Assembly: GCA_950295325.1 (NCBI GenBank)
Contig: OX485809.1
Span: forward strand, 16,616,001-16,680,000
Reading direction: 5' to 3'
From: Polytrichum commune
Taxonomy: Eukaryota > Streptophyta > Polytrichopsida > Polytrichales > Polytrichaceae
Length of the DNA: 64,000 nt
The notes under the pieces were generated by a model. It did no database searches, was not told the origin of the DNA, and saw only the letters and a program-made list of their open reading frames with translations. Within the stretch, counting starts at the first letter, position 1. Every line of letters begins with the position of its first letter. This document shows, one piece after another, positions 1 through 10,783 of this stretch. The translations under genes were made by a program, and so were the position numbers.

Positions 1-240
1 AGAGCACCAACTATAAATAACTTCAAAGGAGGGGGGGGGGAGGGGGGGCAAAAAGGAATAACTGCAGCCTACGAGCACGCATGGCACCGCGTGTTATGAT
101 GAGGCCAATCATGTGGCCTCGAAGGGGGTGGCGGGATAGGCTAGCACTATTTGCACTTAGCACAACTGGCCGGAATTAAATGGGAGATTTAAAAAATGAT
201 GAGGTGGTGGTGGTGAGTTCCAAGGTGTTCCTAGCAGAGC
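1..240. other. Unassigned stretch with G-run
   Basis: I see no coding region here. A nearly pure G tract lies at about 29-48. Similar G runs recur through the window and often mark the ends of hAT-like MITEs, but no matching partner end was found for this one. Confidence 0.4.
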
Positions 241-246
241 CCTTCA

Positions 247-700
247 TTGGGTGCCCATACCCATGCCCATGCCCATGGGTTTTGGGTGGGCATGGGTGCA
301 ATATTATTGTTCATGGGTGGGCATGGGTGGGCATGGCTGCGATATTATTGTTCATGGGTGGGCATGGGTGGGCATGGCTGCGATATTATTGTTCATGGGT
401 GGGCATGGGTGGGCATGACTGCGATATTACTGTTCATGGGTGGGCATGGGTTTGATATTATAATGGGTGGGCATGGGTGGGCATGGGTGGGGCACAATTA
501 CACAATCATACAAGACACATTACACAATTACACAATACACATTACACAATTTTTGAATACATGGGCGCAATTTGAATAGCATGGGTGGGCACATGTGATG
601 CTATGTGTGGGCATGGGTGGGCATGGGTGCGCACATGTGATGCTATGGGTGGGCATGGGTGGGCATAGGTCACTACTGATGGGCATGGTCTGGGTATGGG
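247..700. repeat. Minisatellite of 41-bp units with CATGGG core
   Basis: The phrase GTTCATGGGTGGG recurs at 309, 350, 391 and 432, giving a clear 41-bp period with few mismatches. Around the array the shorter motif GGGTGGGCAT repeats irregularly to about 700. The array is G-rich on the + strand. Open frames in it (His-Gly-Trp-Ala-Trp repeats) are a by-product of the repeat and are not called as genes. Confidence 0.85.
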
Positions 701-779
701 TGCAATTAAAAAGGAAAATGTTGGGCTCTGGTTCCTAGCTAGCAAAAGGCCTCCTTAAAGCAAAGCGGAGTCCTTGAAA

Positions 780-1140
780 TATATGCATTGTTAAGGAGTG
801 CCCGCCTCGGGCTTCCACTTGGTCACACGCTCCGAGACGAGGACCTCCCGCTTTAGTCTCACTTTAATAGGCGTTGGGAGATCCCGGGGTCTCCGGGCGG
901 GCGGGCCCCGCTCACGCGTACGGGTGTCAAAGGGAGAGCCAATCGAAGGGGTCCTTGGGCGGGCCCCACTCATGCGTACGAGTGTCGAAGGGGGAGCCAA
1001 TCGAAGGGGTTTCATCACCCAACCATATTCCCTTCTCCTCGCCCCGATGTGCCTACGTGGCGCGAGGCAAGCGAGGCGGGCCCCAAAAGATCTTCACTCA
1101 TCTTCGATCCGTGGTTTGGACTCAACAAAACTATGGTAGC
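780..1140. repeat. GC-rich segment with 58-bp tandem duplication
   Basis: This patch is clearly richer in GC than its neighbours. Two adjacent copies of a 58-bp unit start with GCGGGCCCC at 901 and 959 and both include GAGCCAATCGAAGGGG. Overlapping frames on both strands exist but resemble nothing recognisable. It could be part of an old LTR or a GC-rich mobile element whose borders are lost. Confidence 0.6.
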
Positions 1141-1371
1141 TAGCTAGTCTTGCAAGCCGTCTCGATGTTTATTGAATTATTCCAAGATTCGGGTGAAATG
1201 TTTGAAAACTACTTTGGCCAAAACAAAAAACATTAATAATGAGACTTTGAGGGTGTAGTGGAATATTCTAATTGGTCGTAACGAGGTGTTGACAATAACC
1301 TATGTATTCGACAATGGTGCGAAGATACCACCTTGGGACTATAGAAGGCATTTCGGGTTTCATATTTACAA

Positions 1372-1640
1372 GCTTCGGTTGGCCATATGAACCTTATGGC
1401 GGGGCACCGGTGTTCTGAATAATTCGGAGTCTCCTTGATGATTGGTTTTTGTGGTTGTAAGTGATTGATCATAGAAACCAACTTCGAAGATCAGAGCGTG
1501 TACAAGACGTCGAGATAATCTCAAAGTTGTTTTGATTGCCTTCAACTGACCATTTTTGACGTCGACACGGGCTTTAGAGTTTAGCTGGTGCATTATGGGA
1601 CACCGGTTTCCCACCATAAGGTTCATATGAGACAACCAAG
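1372..1640. mobile_element. Foldback (inverted-repeat) element, ~270 bp
   Basis: Two arms of about 43 bp at 1372-1415 and 1598-1640 are near-perfect inverse complements. Both contain CATATGAACCTTATGG followed by ACCGGTGT. The ~180-bp centre is unrelated. This is the structure of a foldback or MITE-type DNA element. No convincing target duplication was identified, so the outer borders are approximate. Confidence 0.65.
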
Positions 1641-1869
1641 CCACATGAAGAGGAGGTGGCGGTGAAAGTACTCCACGAAGTTAGTGAGTCGAACTCGCCG
1701 TGCACATCTCTCCTCCACACCAAATGTGAGCACTTTCCCTTTATTTTCATCCAAAAATTGTTGGGAAAGCCATTGCACTTGTTGATTCATGGACAACCAC
1801 AAGGAAGCGTTGTGATCACATCTCGCATGCTAACTCAAAAGAAACAAGGTTCATGAGGTGTCCTCCAAT
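1641..1869. other. Unassigned spacer
   Basis: A 66-codon frame at 1656-1856 (+) contains GSVVITSR, faintly like the RNBS-B motif of NB-ARC resistance proteins. The P-loop and kinase-2 motifs are absent, so no gene is called. Confidence 0.2.
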
Positions 1870-2027
1870 GCGATACCCATGTATAGGTGAATGCATGGTA
1901 TCAAGTAAGAGAATGAGGGAGAGATGACGCTAGATTTAGGTCGGCATAAACGAAAGACTTTTTATGCTTGATTAAACCTGCAAACTCAAATGTGTACATG
2001 AAGCGGGTTTACGAAGGATAAACAAAT

Positions 2028-2269
2028 CACTATATTCGGTAATTGGAGACTTTTTCATGATTTTGAGACTACTTAAGGACATGATTTTCAAATAAAGAAC
2101 TAGGAAAACACACATATATATTCAATGTAACTTATTATATTAATTCGCGTGGACAACACTAACCAATTTGGCACAAATACATGTCATCACAATAAGAAAT
2201 TGGACCAGATATTGAACCATTTGCATTTATTTTGAGATTCTCCAAAGTCTCCGATTAACGAATATAGTG
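2028..2269. mobile_element. 242-bp TIR element inside the 261-bp array
   Basis: The ends are CACTATATTCGGTAATTGG at 2028 and its near-perfect inverse ending at 2269, about 23 of 25 matching. The termini start with CACTA, but a 3-bp target duplication is not obvious; ACAA flanks both sides if the TIR is extended by AT. The element interrupts one unit of the tandem array, whose sequence resumes directly after it. Confidence 0.75.
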
Positions 2270-2308
2270 ATACAAAGGACAACATTTATTTTCTCCTGTT
2301 GTAGGCGG

Positions 2309-2534
2309 CGGTGATTGGGGAGATTTTTGGACATAATCGGTTGAGATCCTAGTGTTTGCAAGTCCAACCGGTTACATATTGACATCCTCCGGTTTTACTT
2401 TATTAAATTGGGGCTCATTCTATAAATTCCTCTAAAACGATCGGTAATTTTCCTGCAGTCTCGAACTTCAACCGGTTATTTCTCAAACTCAACCGGTTCA
2501 TTTGTAACTAACTGCCGGTTCTCCCCGATCATTG
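2309..2534. mobile_element. hAT-like MITE, 226 bp, in the 261-bp array
   Basis: The ends are CGGTGATTGGGGAGA and the inverse of CAATGATCGGGGAGA. They are flanked by GTAGGCGG (2301-2308) and GTAGGTGG (2535-2542), an 8-bp duplication with one mismatch that matches the array unit at that point. An 8-bp duplication and a CA(R)TG-like start are typical of hAT elements. A related, diverged copy lies at 55436-55955. Confidence 0.75.
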
Positions 2535-3690
2535 GTAGGTGGTACCTTTTGGTGAAAACGATATGAACATGTGGGCTTCTTCATAGTCCATGGTTGAATT
2601 GGATGCAATAATACCATGGTTTATTAGAAGCAGATGAATGCATGGCATCAAGAAAGAGAAAGAGGGATGACGCTAGATGTAGGCCGCCATGAATGAAAGA
2701 CTCTTTATTCTTGATCAAACCTTCAAACTCATGTGTACATGTAGTAGGTTTACGAAGCATGATCAAAAGACAACAATTGTTGCCTCTCGTTGTAGGTGGT
2801 ATTATTTGGTGAAAACGATGAGAACACGTGGGTTTTTTCATAGTCCGTGGTCAAATTGGATGCAAGAAGACCATGGTTTGTTAGAAGCGGGTGAATGCAT
2901 GGTATCGAGAAAGAGAAAGAGGGAGAGATGACGCTAGATGTAGGTCAACATGAATGAAAGACTCTTTATTCTTGATCAAACCTTCAAACTCATGTGTACA
3001 TGCAGTAGGTTTACGAAGCATGATCAAAAGACAACAATTGTTGCCTCTTGTTGTAGGTGGTACCATTTGGTAACAACGACGAGAACACGTGGGTTTTTTC
3101 ATAGTCCATGGTCAAATTGGATGCAAGAAGACCATGGTTTGTTAGAAGCGGGTGAATGCATGGTATCGAGAAAGAGAAAGAGGGAGAGATGATGCTAGAT
3201 GTAGGTCGCCATGAATGAAAGACTCTTTATTCTTGATCAAACCTGCAAACTCAAATGTGTACATGCAATAGGTTTACAAAGATGATCAAAAGACAACAAT
3301 TGTTGCCTCTTGTTGTAGGTGGTACCATTTGGTAACAACGACGAGAACACGTGGGTTTTTTCATAGTCCATGGTCGAATTGGATGCAAGAAGACCATGGT
3401 TTGTTAGAAGCAGGTGAATGCATGGTATCGAGAAAGAGAAAGAGGGAGAGATGACGCTAGATGTACGTCAACATAACGAAAGACTCTTTATCCTTGATCA
3501 ATCCTGCAAACTCTAATGTGTAAATGAGGAGGATTTACGAAGCATGAACAAGACACAACAATTGTTGCCTCTTGTTGTAGACTATACCTTTTGGTGGAAA
3601 CGATGAGAACACGTGGGTTTTTTCATAGTCCGTGGTCAAATTGGATGCAAGAAGACCATGGTTTGTTAGAATCGGGGGGTCATGGTTCTT

Positions 3691-3812
3691 CGAAACTCCA
3701 AGAGATGCTCATAAACCTACCATCCCTTGATTGAGACTATCAACCAAACGTATCAACGGCCTTTGTAGCTTCGGGGGACGGGGAGGCCATCTTGAGCTGG
3801 AGTTTGTTGGGG
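3691..3812. other. Unassigned junction after the tandem array
   Basis: Single-copy sequence between the end of the array and the next repeat. A 64-codon minus frame across 3709-3900 is not recognisable. Confidence 0.3.
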
Positions 3813-4218
3813 CATTAGCAGATGAAACCATGAGTTTAGTTTCAAACCTTGAGTTCATGAGAATTAACACAAAGTCACCCAAGTTTTCATAATGCTTCAA
3901 TTGTCATACACAAAGATCGGTGTCATGCTATTGAAAAACGGCTTTATGATTTATCCTACAAGGAGAGGTGGGTCAAGCTAGCCTTGCATAGGCTAATCCG
4001 GGATCTAGAACAACAAGTCCCATGCACATGCCTTATTTTAGATCCTCAAATCCTCTCAAGGTTTGTAAGGTGAAAAGATGAGGTTCCAAAATTTTCACCC
4101 AAGTGTTTGAATAGTCTCTGATGCACTATCAACTAACGAGTTCTTTATAGAAATTTTGCAAAGAAAGATTAAACCCATTCTTTCGTCCCTCTTTGAGGGA
4201 CTTTATAGATAACTCTAA
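3813..4218 (-). mobile_element. MITE-A copy 1
   Basis: One of five related ~340-460-bp elements in the window. It ends with AATAACTCTAA-type sequence (the inverse of TTAGAGTTATT) and carries the shared internal phrase AACACAAAGTCACCCAAG. Its orientation is inverse to copy 2 at 4701-5158. The left end is degraded (GCATTAGCAGATGAAACC). No coding capacity; class II non-autonomous is the likely class. Confidence 0.6.
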
Positions 4219-4700
4219 TTGAATGTTTGGTATTTGGTTCAATGAACTGGCCCTCGTTTTATGTTACATGGTATTGATAAATAATACCAACACCCATAGC
4301 AAAGCATACACCCAACTAACTTTCTAAGGTCGTATTACTTGACAAATATAAGTATTTGGTGGGTATCACAAATCGAGGGAACCTTTGTAGACTCACATCA
4401 CTATAGTCCTACCTTGGTAATATGACAGGTTTGGGAAATGGAGTAAAATGTCTCTTTATTGAAAAGTCGCAATTTCCTATCAACAATGTAAAAGGAACCA
4501 GATTGTCATAATACTGAGGTCTCCATTAAAATAAAACATTGTTTCAGCATGCTTTCTAGTTGAGGCTTAAAGCAAAAGCATTCAAGTCCATTGCACACAG
4601 AAATTGCGACAAATGTTTAACTTCTCTATGTAGAATCAAAAGGGGGGGGGGGGATGGACTCTTTTCATTGATTTTGTTATTTTCAAAATATTTGACACAT
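4219..4700. other. Unassigned spacer between two MITE-A copies
   Basis: No recognisable gene. A G run lies at 4641-4653. This stretch separates two inverted MITE-A copies and would be the loop if they paired. Confidence 0.3.
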
Positions 4701-5158
4701 TAGAGTTATTCGTAAAGTCTTTAAAAGTGAGATGAAACCATGGTTTGATCCTTCTTTGAAAAAATATTCTAATAAGAGATCATTAGTTCGTCGTGTATTG
4801 GAGCTTAATTTGAAAATTGGGTTGCAATTTGTCCTTTAAAGAAAAAATGAAAGTTGGGTGAAAGTTTTGGGAGCTACCCTGTCTACCTCTCAAACTTTGA
4901 GAGAATTTTAGGATTTAAAATAAGGTATGCGCATGGGATCCGTTGTCCTAATCTGGGATGGACCTATGCCAAGCTAACTTGACCCATCCATCCTAGTAAA
5001 ACATTCCAGAAAGTTGGTTTTAAAAAGCCCGAGACCACTCTTTGTGTATGATAATTTGGGTATCAAGAAAACTTGGGTGACTTTCTGTTAGTTTTCATGA
5101 ACTCAAAGTTTGGGACTAAAACCATGGTTTCAAGCTTTACTTTACGGACAACTCCACT
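4701..5158 (+). mobile_element. MITE-A copy 2
   Basis: It begins TAGAGTTATTCGTAAAGTC and ends near ACTTTACGGACAACTCC. It shares with the other copies GAAAACTTGGGTGACTTT and the phrase ACTAAAACCATGGTTTCA. It is inverse to copy 1, only 482 bp away. Confidence 0.65.
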
Positions 5159-5480
5159 AACCCCTAATTGACATAGGGTTGGACCTCAAATTAAAGATTA
5201 ATCATTATGTGAAAGTTATAAAAACTAAATTTGGAGTCCACTTACAAAGAAAAGTTGTGAAGGATGATTTTTAGATTACATCTATATGGTTGGAGCAAAC
5301 AATATGGAATTAATCTCAATCAAATCAATTTAGAAGCAACTTCTTTTATGATGAACATCATAATTCAAGTTTCTATCAAAATCACTTGATTAGTCATAAA
5401 TAAATAAAATAAAAGTAACATCAAGGTTATTTTATACACCGATGTGAATGGGAACCCGTTCCTCTGTACCATGTTCATGT
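5159..5480. other. Unassigned, AT-rich
   Basis: I see no gene, RNA or repeat border in this stretch. Confidence 0.3.
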
Positions 5481-5766
5481 CTCGGGGGGTTCACTCCCTC
5501 TTATATTTTGCATACACGTGCGTTCGGGACCTATTTATTGGGGGGGTTATTTACCTTGCAGAAAAGATTATAAGGTGATGGTATTTTACATGTAAAAAGC
5601 CTGAAAATATTATATGTGATGGTATTTTACATGTAAACATGTTTCACTATTTTAAAATCCCCTATTTTACATGTACATTTTTTATAAAATTTATCTACAA
5701 TGAATATATTGGACCCTATTTTTTATCGCACGTTGTTCTACGATTTTCGCCAGTGAACCCCCCGAG
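5481..5766. mobile_element. hAT-like MITE 'CTCGGGGGG', copy 1
   Basis: The terminal inverted repeats are CTCGGGGGGTTCACT and its exact inverse at the right end. The 8-bp target duplication GTTCATGT is exact at 5473-5480 and 5767-5774. These are hAT hallmarks. The interior holds an extra copy of a ~45-bp unit (GTGATGGTATTTTACATG appears twice) that the second copy at 25558-26952 lacks. Non-coding. Confidence 0.9.
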
Positions 5767-5832
5767 GTTCATGTTTAACCATGCATCATGGTAAGGGTAC
5801 TTCCTCCTTCTCGGAAGGTGGGCTCCATTAGT

Positions 5833-6587
5833 TTAAAGTGTGTGGGGCCTTACATCTATGGGGGGTTGTTTGTTGTCTAGCTTTCTTTTGTTTAATATCG
5901 TGTATGTGAGGTATTTGATGGCAATTTGATGTATTTGTTTCATGAGTGTTTTGATCTCATTTATGGGTATTTTGAGTCTTTCTAAGTCATTAATTGGTTG
6001 TTCATGGATGGCTCCTCTAACTCTTCCCATGATGGTGATGAGAGTTTTGACTTGGCAACTTGTTGTTCTAAGTGCCTATATGAGTAGGTTGTATTTAGCG
6101 GTTTTTGTTGTTGTGGGCGATGTTTGGAAATATGTCATGGTAGTAGGTGAATTGTATGAATTGTATGGTATTTGGTGGGTTTGGCGTGAGGGGGGGGGGG
6201 GATATCTATCTATGGGGGTGCCTAATATGCATAATATGTCCGGTTTGAGTCTAGCTAGGCATGTGCATGGCATAGTGGGGCATGTGCATTGGAGTAGCCA
6301 TTGTGGGATTGTGATGTCTCGGGGTCTAGAGTTTTGATTGCCTGCGTTGATGAGTGTGTAATATCTCATATGTTTATTTGATTGTAGTGTATGCGTGATT
6401 TGGTGTATTGCTTTATCGTGGCATGCTATACGTAGTCCTTTTATGTGGGGGTTTGAACATGAAGAGAGTAAGTGTGGCCATGTGTCTATGGCATTATTGG
6501 GGCATAGTGTACAATTCGGGTTTGGGTGTAAGGTAGGCTAGAAGATATTCTTATGGTGGTTACCCATATATTGGGCGTATTAGAATT
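5833..6587 (-). pseudogene. LINE relic 1: C-terminal region after RNase H
   Basis: Read on the minus strand, this stretch gives an almost continuous non-LTR retrotransposon C-terminus. From upstream to downstream come NTPNIWVTT, the zinc-knuckle-like DTWPHLLSSCSNPHIKG, RYYTLINAGNQN, LKPDILCILGTP and finally AIKYLTYTILNKRKLDN. The order matches what I recall for LINE-type polyproteins that carry RNase H followed by a Cys/His segment. The reading frame is broken by small indels and by a G run (C run on the coding strand) near 6190. The upstream part lies beyond the insertion at 6588-7510. It is dead and would have acted in target-primed reverse transcription. Confidence 0.65.
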
Positions 6588-7510
6588 TTTGTCGCGCACC
6601 TCTCCATGAGGAGTGGCCGAAACACCATGGGCACAAGGGGGACCCCGGAGTGACACCCGGGACTTGTGGCGCCGTTGGTGAGAGGGCCCAAGTGATCCTA
6701 GTGTGGGTGAGGGCCCCGGGCGTTGGGAACGCCTCCCACCCACGAAGACTAGGAGGCACAAGGGTAAGGCTATGAGTTATGCGTAGCTCATGGCGTGGTG
6801 ATTCTAGAAAGCTCAAGAACACCTCAATCGGAGGTGTGAGCTAGGAGTTATGGCCATTTGAGTGGGGCGCTGTCCCGGGACAGCGCCCTGGTACAGCAGT
6901 GCCTGGGAGTGATTCCCGGGACTGCAAAGGTTCAAACAGGCATAACTTCCTCAATACTTGCCCGAATGGGGCAAGTGAGGAGTCCATCGGCATCTACGTG
7001 AAGCGTAGATGAAGATGGAGTGGTTGGTTGTTATGATCAGACATCATACAAGGAAGTTATGATGGTCTGAAGCTGCTGGGGGGTTCTAGGCCCAGCAGCT
7101 AAAGGAAAATGTCCACTTGGCCCCAACTCTTGGTAGAGAGACAAGAGGTTGGTTGACGGTGGGGTAGGGGCCCCGCGTGAAGTCCTAGAGGCTTATATGG
7201 GTGAGGTGGTGTGGCCTCACCCACCCGAGGCCGAACGGCACGGCCTCCATGGGCATTGGCCCATTGTGAGGCCATAGTTGCCTAGTATGGTTCGGGTTGT
7301 TGTAGTGTTGCTCCGGCAACGCGATGATCAACATAGGATTGGACTTCCATGGATGGAAGTCCACATTGGGGAAATGGGTTACCGATTAAGGGGTGAGTCC
7401 CGAAAGCAAAGTAGGAGGGTTGGTTCCCTCCTATGAACTATTGGTCCGGGGTAAGAGGAGCTATCCATTAGCATGGCGGAATGCGAATGGTTAGCGCTCG
7501 TAACCTTTGC
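6588..7510. mobile_element. GC-rich 923-bp insertion in LINE relic 1
   Basis: LINE coding sequence stops at 7511 and resumes below 6588. TAGAATT flanks the segment exactly at 6581-6587 and 7511-7517, as expected for a target duplication. The insert is much richer in GC than the LINE and includes short inverted motifs such as GTCCCGGGAC. No terminal inverted repeat or TG...CA border was convincing. It may be a solo LTR, a TRIM or a DNA element; the class is open. Confidence 0.6.
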
Positions 7511-8010
7511 TAGAATTGAAAATTGGCAAGATTGTCAAGGGGGGCTAGCAAGGGTTGCGACAATTTTAGAGTTTGTGTAATTTGGGCGTTTGTGATCCCA
7601 AGATTTTTCCAAAACTGGTTGGAGAGTTTGTGGTTGATTTGGTCATTGGATGTCCATTTGTCTATATATGTGAATTTGGATTGGGCTAGTCTTAGTTCTT
7701 CGATCATGTGTTCTTTGTTGATGTATGTTTGTATGCGTATAGCGCCCGTGTGGGTACCAGTTGGGACCCCCCGTTGAGCCACTATGGTGTAGTATGGGTT
7801 GTATGTATCTAGGGAGTGTTGGCAGGTTTGTCTAGGAGGGATCCATCATTTGCTAGATGATCCGCGATTTCATTTCCTACTATGCCCATGTGTGCTCTAA
7901 CTTTTTGAATTACAATTTTCTGTGTGAACCAATTTATTTGGTTGACTATAGTAGCAATGAGTGATTTATCCGGGTGATTGTGTTGGGATGATGGGTGTCG
8001 TATGTGATTA
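7511..8010 (-). pseudogene. LINE relic 1: RNase H domain and linker
   Basis: The minus strand encodes HPDKSLIATIVNQINW and KVRAHMGIVGNEIADHLAND at about 7985-7840. The second phrase matches the conserved end of LINE RNase H domains (HxGxxGNExAD). Downstream (7782-7511) an 80-codon open stretch includes FWKNLGITNAQITQTLKL, the linker to the zinc segment. RNase H would remove template RNA during cDNA synthesis. The frame is broken at both ends. The reverse transcriptase core is not recognisable upstream. Confidence 0.65.
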
Positions 8011-8430
8011 TTTATTAAGGCTATCCATAAAGATGTGGGTTTCTTGCCTGTGTCTTGTGTACTTTAATATGCAAGGGGAATACAGTTGTGAACATACCAG
8101 TGGCAAGTGTCATGTGTTTACATTTTATTATGCAAGAGGAAGACATTCTTGAGCATACTAATGTCAAGTCTCATTTGTGTGCACTTTTTGGTCAACTTTG
8201 TAGATCATTGTGTAACAAAGGCATACACCTCATAACACTGAGTGGTGGAGGTGTGCATGGAGACTCCGATGCCCCACAAGATACACATGGGATGAGACAT
8301 GATGGTATGGTGTTATCTGGTGTTCGATTCATTTATATGCGGCGTTACCCATTGTGAAGAATCTTGTTGTAGGGTGGGCAAAGAGGTTGTTGGCTAGGGC
8401 ATGTGCTGCATTATTGTGTTGGTTGGTATA
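8011..8430. other. Unassigned block between two LINE relics
   Basis: It contains two diverged copies of a ~60-bp phrase around 8063-8150 (ATGCAAGRGGAAKACA type). The block separates two related LINE segments and could be another insertion, but no duplication of the target was found. Confidence 0.3.
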
Positions 8431-9400
8431 GAGGTTATTTATGTGTTTATTGTGCAACATGATAGTTAGTGTAGACAATTGTCGTTTTGTTTAAGGGGAC
8501 ATAAGTTGCAAAATGGGGAGATGTCTTGTTTAAGGATGACTTTTGTCTTGTAGTTCTCTAGATATTGCTTGTAGCAAAATTTTATGACTTGTGTAATTGT
8601 TGCATTTGTTATTCATTGCGCATCCCAAATTAAATTCAGCCAATTTGGGTGCATTTTTTTGGTATATAGCCATTTTTTAATATTTGGTATAGTGTTCATG
8701 CATGTGTTAAAATTTTGTTTTTGTACTATTTGTGGATATAGTTTTTCAGGTCTCTGACTTATCCATCAGGTGGGGTCGATCTGGGTGGGATAGAGAGCCA
8801 AAATGGTGTTTGGTGTCCTATGTGATGGAAAGGGTTTCGACTATGCAAGTTCTAGTGCTTTCTTTCCTTTTTGGCAAGTTTGAATGTTTCTTTCTTTGCC
8901 AATGATATCCATGTGGGGCCTTGACTATTTAATGGTGATATTATGTGTGGATTGTCCATGGCGCTTGTAATTTGTGTGATACACAGTTTGTCAGGGTGCT
9001 TAATCTGCGAGGAAGGGTGTTTGATGTGGTTTAGCGAAAGGTATATATTGTTGAGGTTGTGAATGGAGAGGGGGTATTTTAGTGGATAGGCATTTATGAT
9101 TTCTAGTGGAAGGGTGTGTGTATGGAGCATTTGGTTGTTGAAATAGGTGTTTGTTGAATTGATGATGGGAATTGGTGTAGGAAGTTGGTTATGTTCATTT
9201 TGTTTTTGTTTTGTGATATGATTACAATGGAGTTGAATATCGGTTCTTTATTGTTGTAGTATGAAGGGAATGTAGGAATAACAAGGTATTATATTGTGAG
9301 GGGAGTTATTGTGACGATTGGAGTTACATCTCTTTGTTTGAGGGGGTTAAATGTGTTTTGTGTCCAACCATCATGATTCATGATTAACATGGTTTGGGGT
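8430..9400 (-). pseudogene. LINE relic 2: second RNase H and zinc segment
   Basis: A diverged second copy of the same LINE type in the same orientation. From high to low coordinates the minus strand gives LPLEIINAYPLKYPLSIH and IKHPDKLCITQI (RNase H, 9130-8990), then NWLNLIWDAQ and ITNATITQVIKFCYKQY, then the Cys-rich CNLCPLKQNDNCLH near 8500. The HPDK motif occurs in both relics, so these are two copies, not one interrupted gene. Multiple stops and frameshifts make it a pseudogene. Borders are approximate. Confidence 0.5.
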
Positions 9401-9667
9401 TTGTTTGGGTTGCTAGCCTTGCCCATTTGCTAGCTTTTGGGACATGCTCTAGATTTGTTATGTGGGCTAGGCCATACCGGCTCCATTGATTGGAGAGTGC
9501 TTATCCGAGAGATCCGAATATTTTATCTATGTGGTGTGGGAAGTGGTATTGTGGGAGGTTTTTGGGGCATTTAAGTGGGCTAGAAAAACAAGAATGTGTT
9601 AGGTGGAAGGTATTTGTAAGGTTGTCCGGAAATTAGGGGGGGGGGGGGGGGGAGGGTGTGGTGGTTG
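9401..9667. other. Unassigned with long G run
   Basis: A run of about 19 G lies near 9635-9653. No gene is visible. Confidence 0.3.
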
Positions 9668-10519
9668 CACGGGGAGGTCACTTAGTAGGATTTTTGTGTA
9701 CCACGTGCGGCCGAGGGGTATTTGTTTAGGGGTTATTTACCTCCAAGGCACGAATTAAAAGCTCCCTATAATTACATAATATTCTAAAATGGCCTATTTT
9801 TTTGTACCCTACCATTACTTATAATGCCCATGTCATTGAAATTTTTTGTAGTCTATATTCCTTTTAATTAAAAAAACTGAATTTAAGAATGTATGCAATG
9901 CAAAAGTGATGGGAAAAACATGGCAACAAAAAAATATAAAAATTACGTACCATTGCAAAAACCAAGTACAAAAACTTAAAGTGAAAATACAAAAAGAAGA
10001 CTTAGGATGGAACACAACATGATTGAGTGTGTGTTTACAAACACAACAAGATTGTGTGTGTGTTCACAAACACAACACCCGCTCCATAAACCCTAAACAC
10101 AACGGTGAGGCTCAAATGTTGTGCACAAACGGGCGCCCTACAATCGGGTTGAAGAGTTTCAAAAGAGAAGGGGAGAAAAACCACCAAGAGAAGTCGGGCA
10201 TAGAGTTAGGCTTCCAATTTCATCCATTTTTGGGTGATTGATGAGTAATTTTTCATCCATCCCTCGTGAGGCATGCGTACGAAATTGATTCTACTAAACA
10301 TACATCCTAAGATCCTTATTTTTAGCCCCTATATTATTTTTACTAAAAGGGAATGGCCCATATTTTATACCTATCTATTTTACTTGTAATGGGCTTATGT
10401 ACTTTTAATGGACCCTTCATTATTTGGAATTCTTTTATAATTTTTATGTCAAATGATTTTAATCCTCCCTATATTATGCTGCACGTCGTTTTTAAAATGC
10501 ACTAAGTGACCTCCCCGTG
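9668..10519. mobile_element. hAT-like non-autonomous element, 852 bp
   Basis: The left end CACGGGGAGGTCACTTAG and the right end CTAAGTGACCTCCCCGTG are exact inverse complements over 18 bp. The 8-bp target duplication GGTGGTTG is exact at 9660-9667 and 10520-10527. The interior is AT-rich and has no transposase; short frames at 9833-10015 and 10023-10241 are not recognisable. Exact TIR and duplication suggest a fairly recent insertion. Confidence 0.92.
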
Positions 10520-10527
10520 GGTGGTTG

Positions 10528-10783
10528 TGTATGGCACTAATATAATTAGGCACTTCTATGTTAGCTTATAAGTGACTATGTTTGGAATTTGTGGGAGGAC
10601 CACCTATCTCACTTGAGGTTACAAGATCACTTTCTACTCCAAACAAATAAAGTTCCCAATAGATCATCATTGTGAATCTTGCAAAATCTAACTTAATGAT
10701 ATATCAAACAAGGGGGTGTCTCAAAATGGCATATTACAAGTGTTGAAGTTGTGTTGTCAAGATAAATCTAAAATGAAAACAAA
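10528..10783. other. Unassigned
   Basis: No recognisable feature. Confidence 0.3.

Larger units (their letters stand above)
1870..3690. repeat. Tandem array of ~261-bp units
   Basis: The anchor GTGAATGCATGG (or one mismatch) occurs at 1887, 2632, 2891, 3152 and 3413, with a last partial unit ending near 3677. The spacing is 259-261 bp. The gap of 745 bp between the first two anchors equals one unit plus the two small transposons at 2028-2269 and 2309-2534. Units contain a recurring ~80-codon frame (start MNERLFILDQ) because the period is divisible by three. There is no evidence that it is a protein. Confidence 0.88.

Noticed and set aside
247-579. Plus frames with repeated HGWAW peptides
   Set aside because: By-product of the 41-bp minisatellite; frames on both strands are equally open.
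1656-1856. Possible NB-ARC resistance gene fragment (GSVVITSR)
   Set aside because: Other NB-ARC motifs are missing and the match is eight residues.
5942-6337. 131-codon plus frame
   Set aside because: It is the shadow of the antisense LINE C-terminus, whose minus-strand motifs are recognisable.
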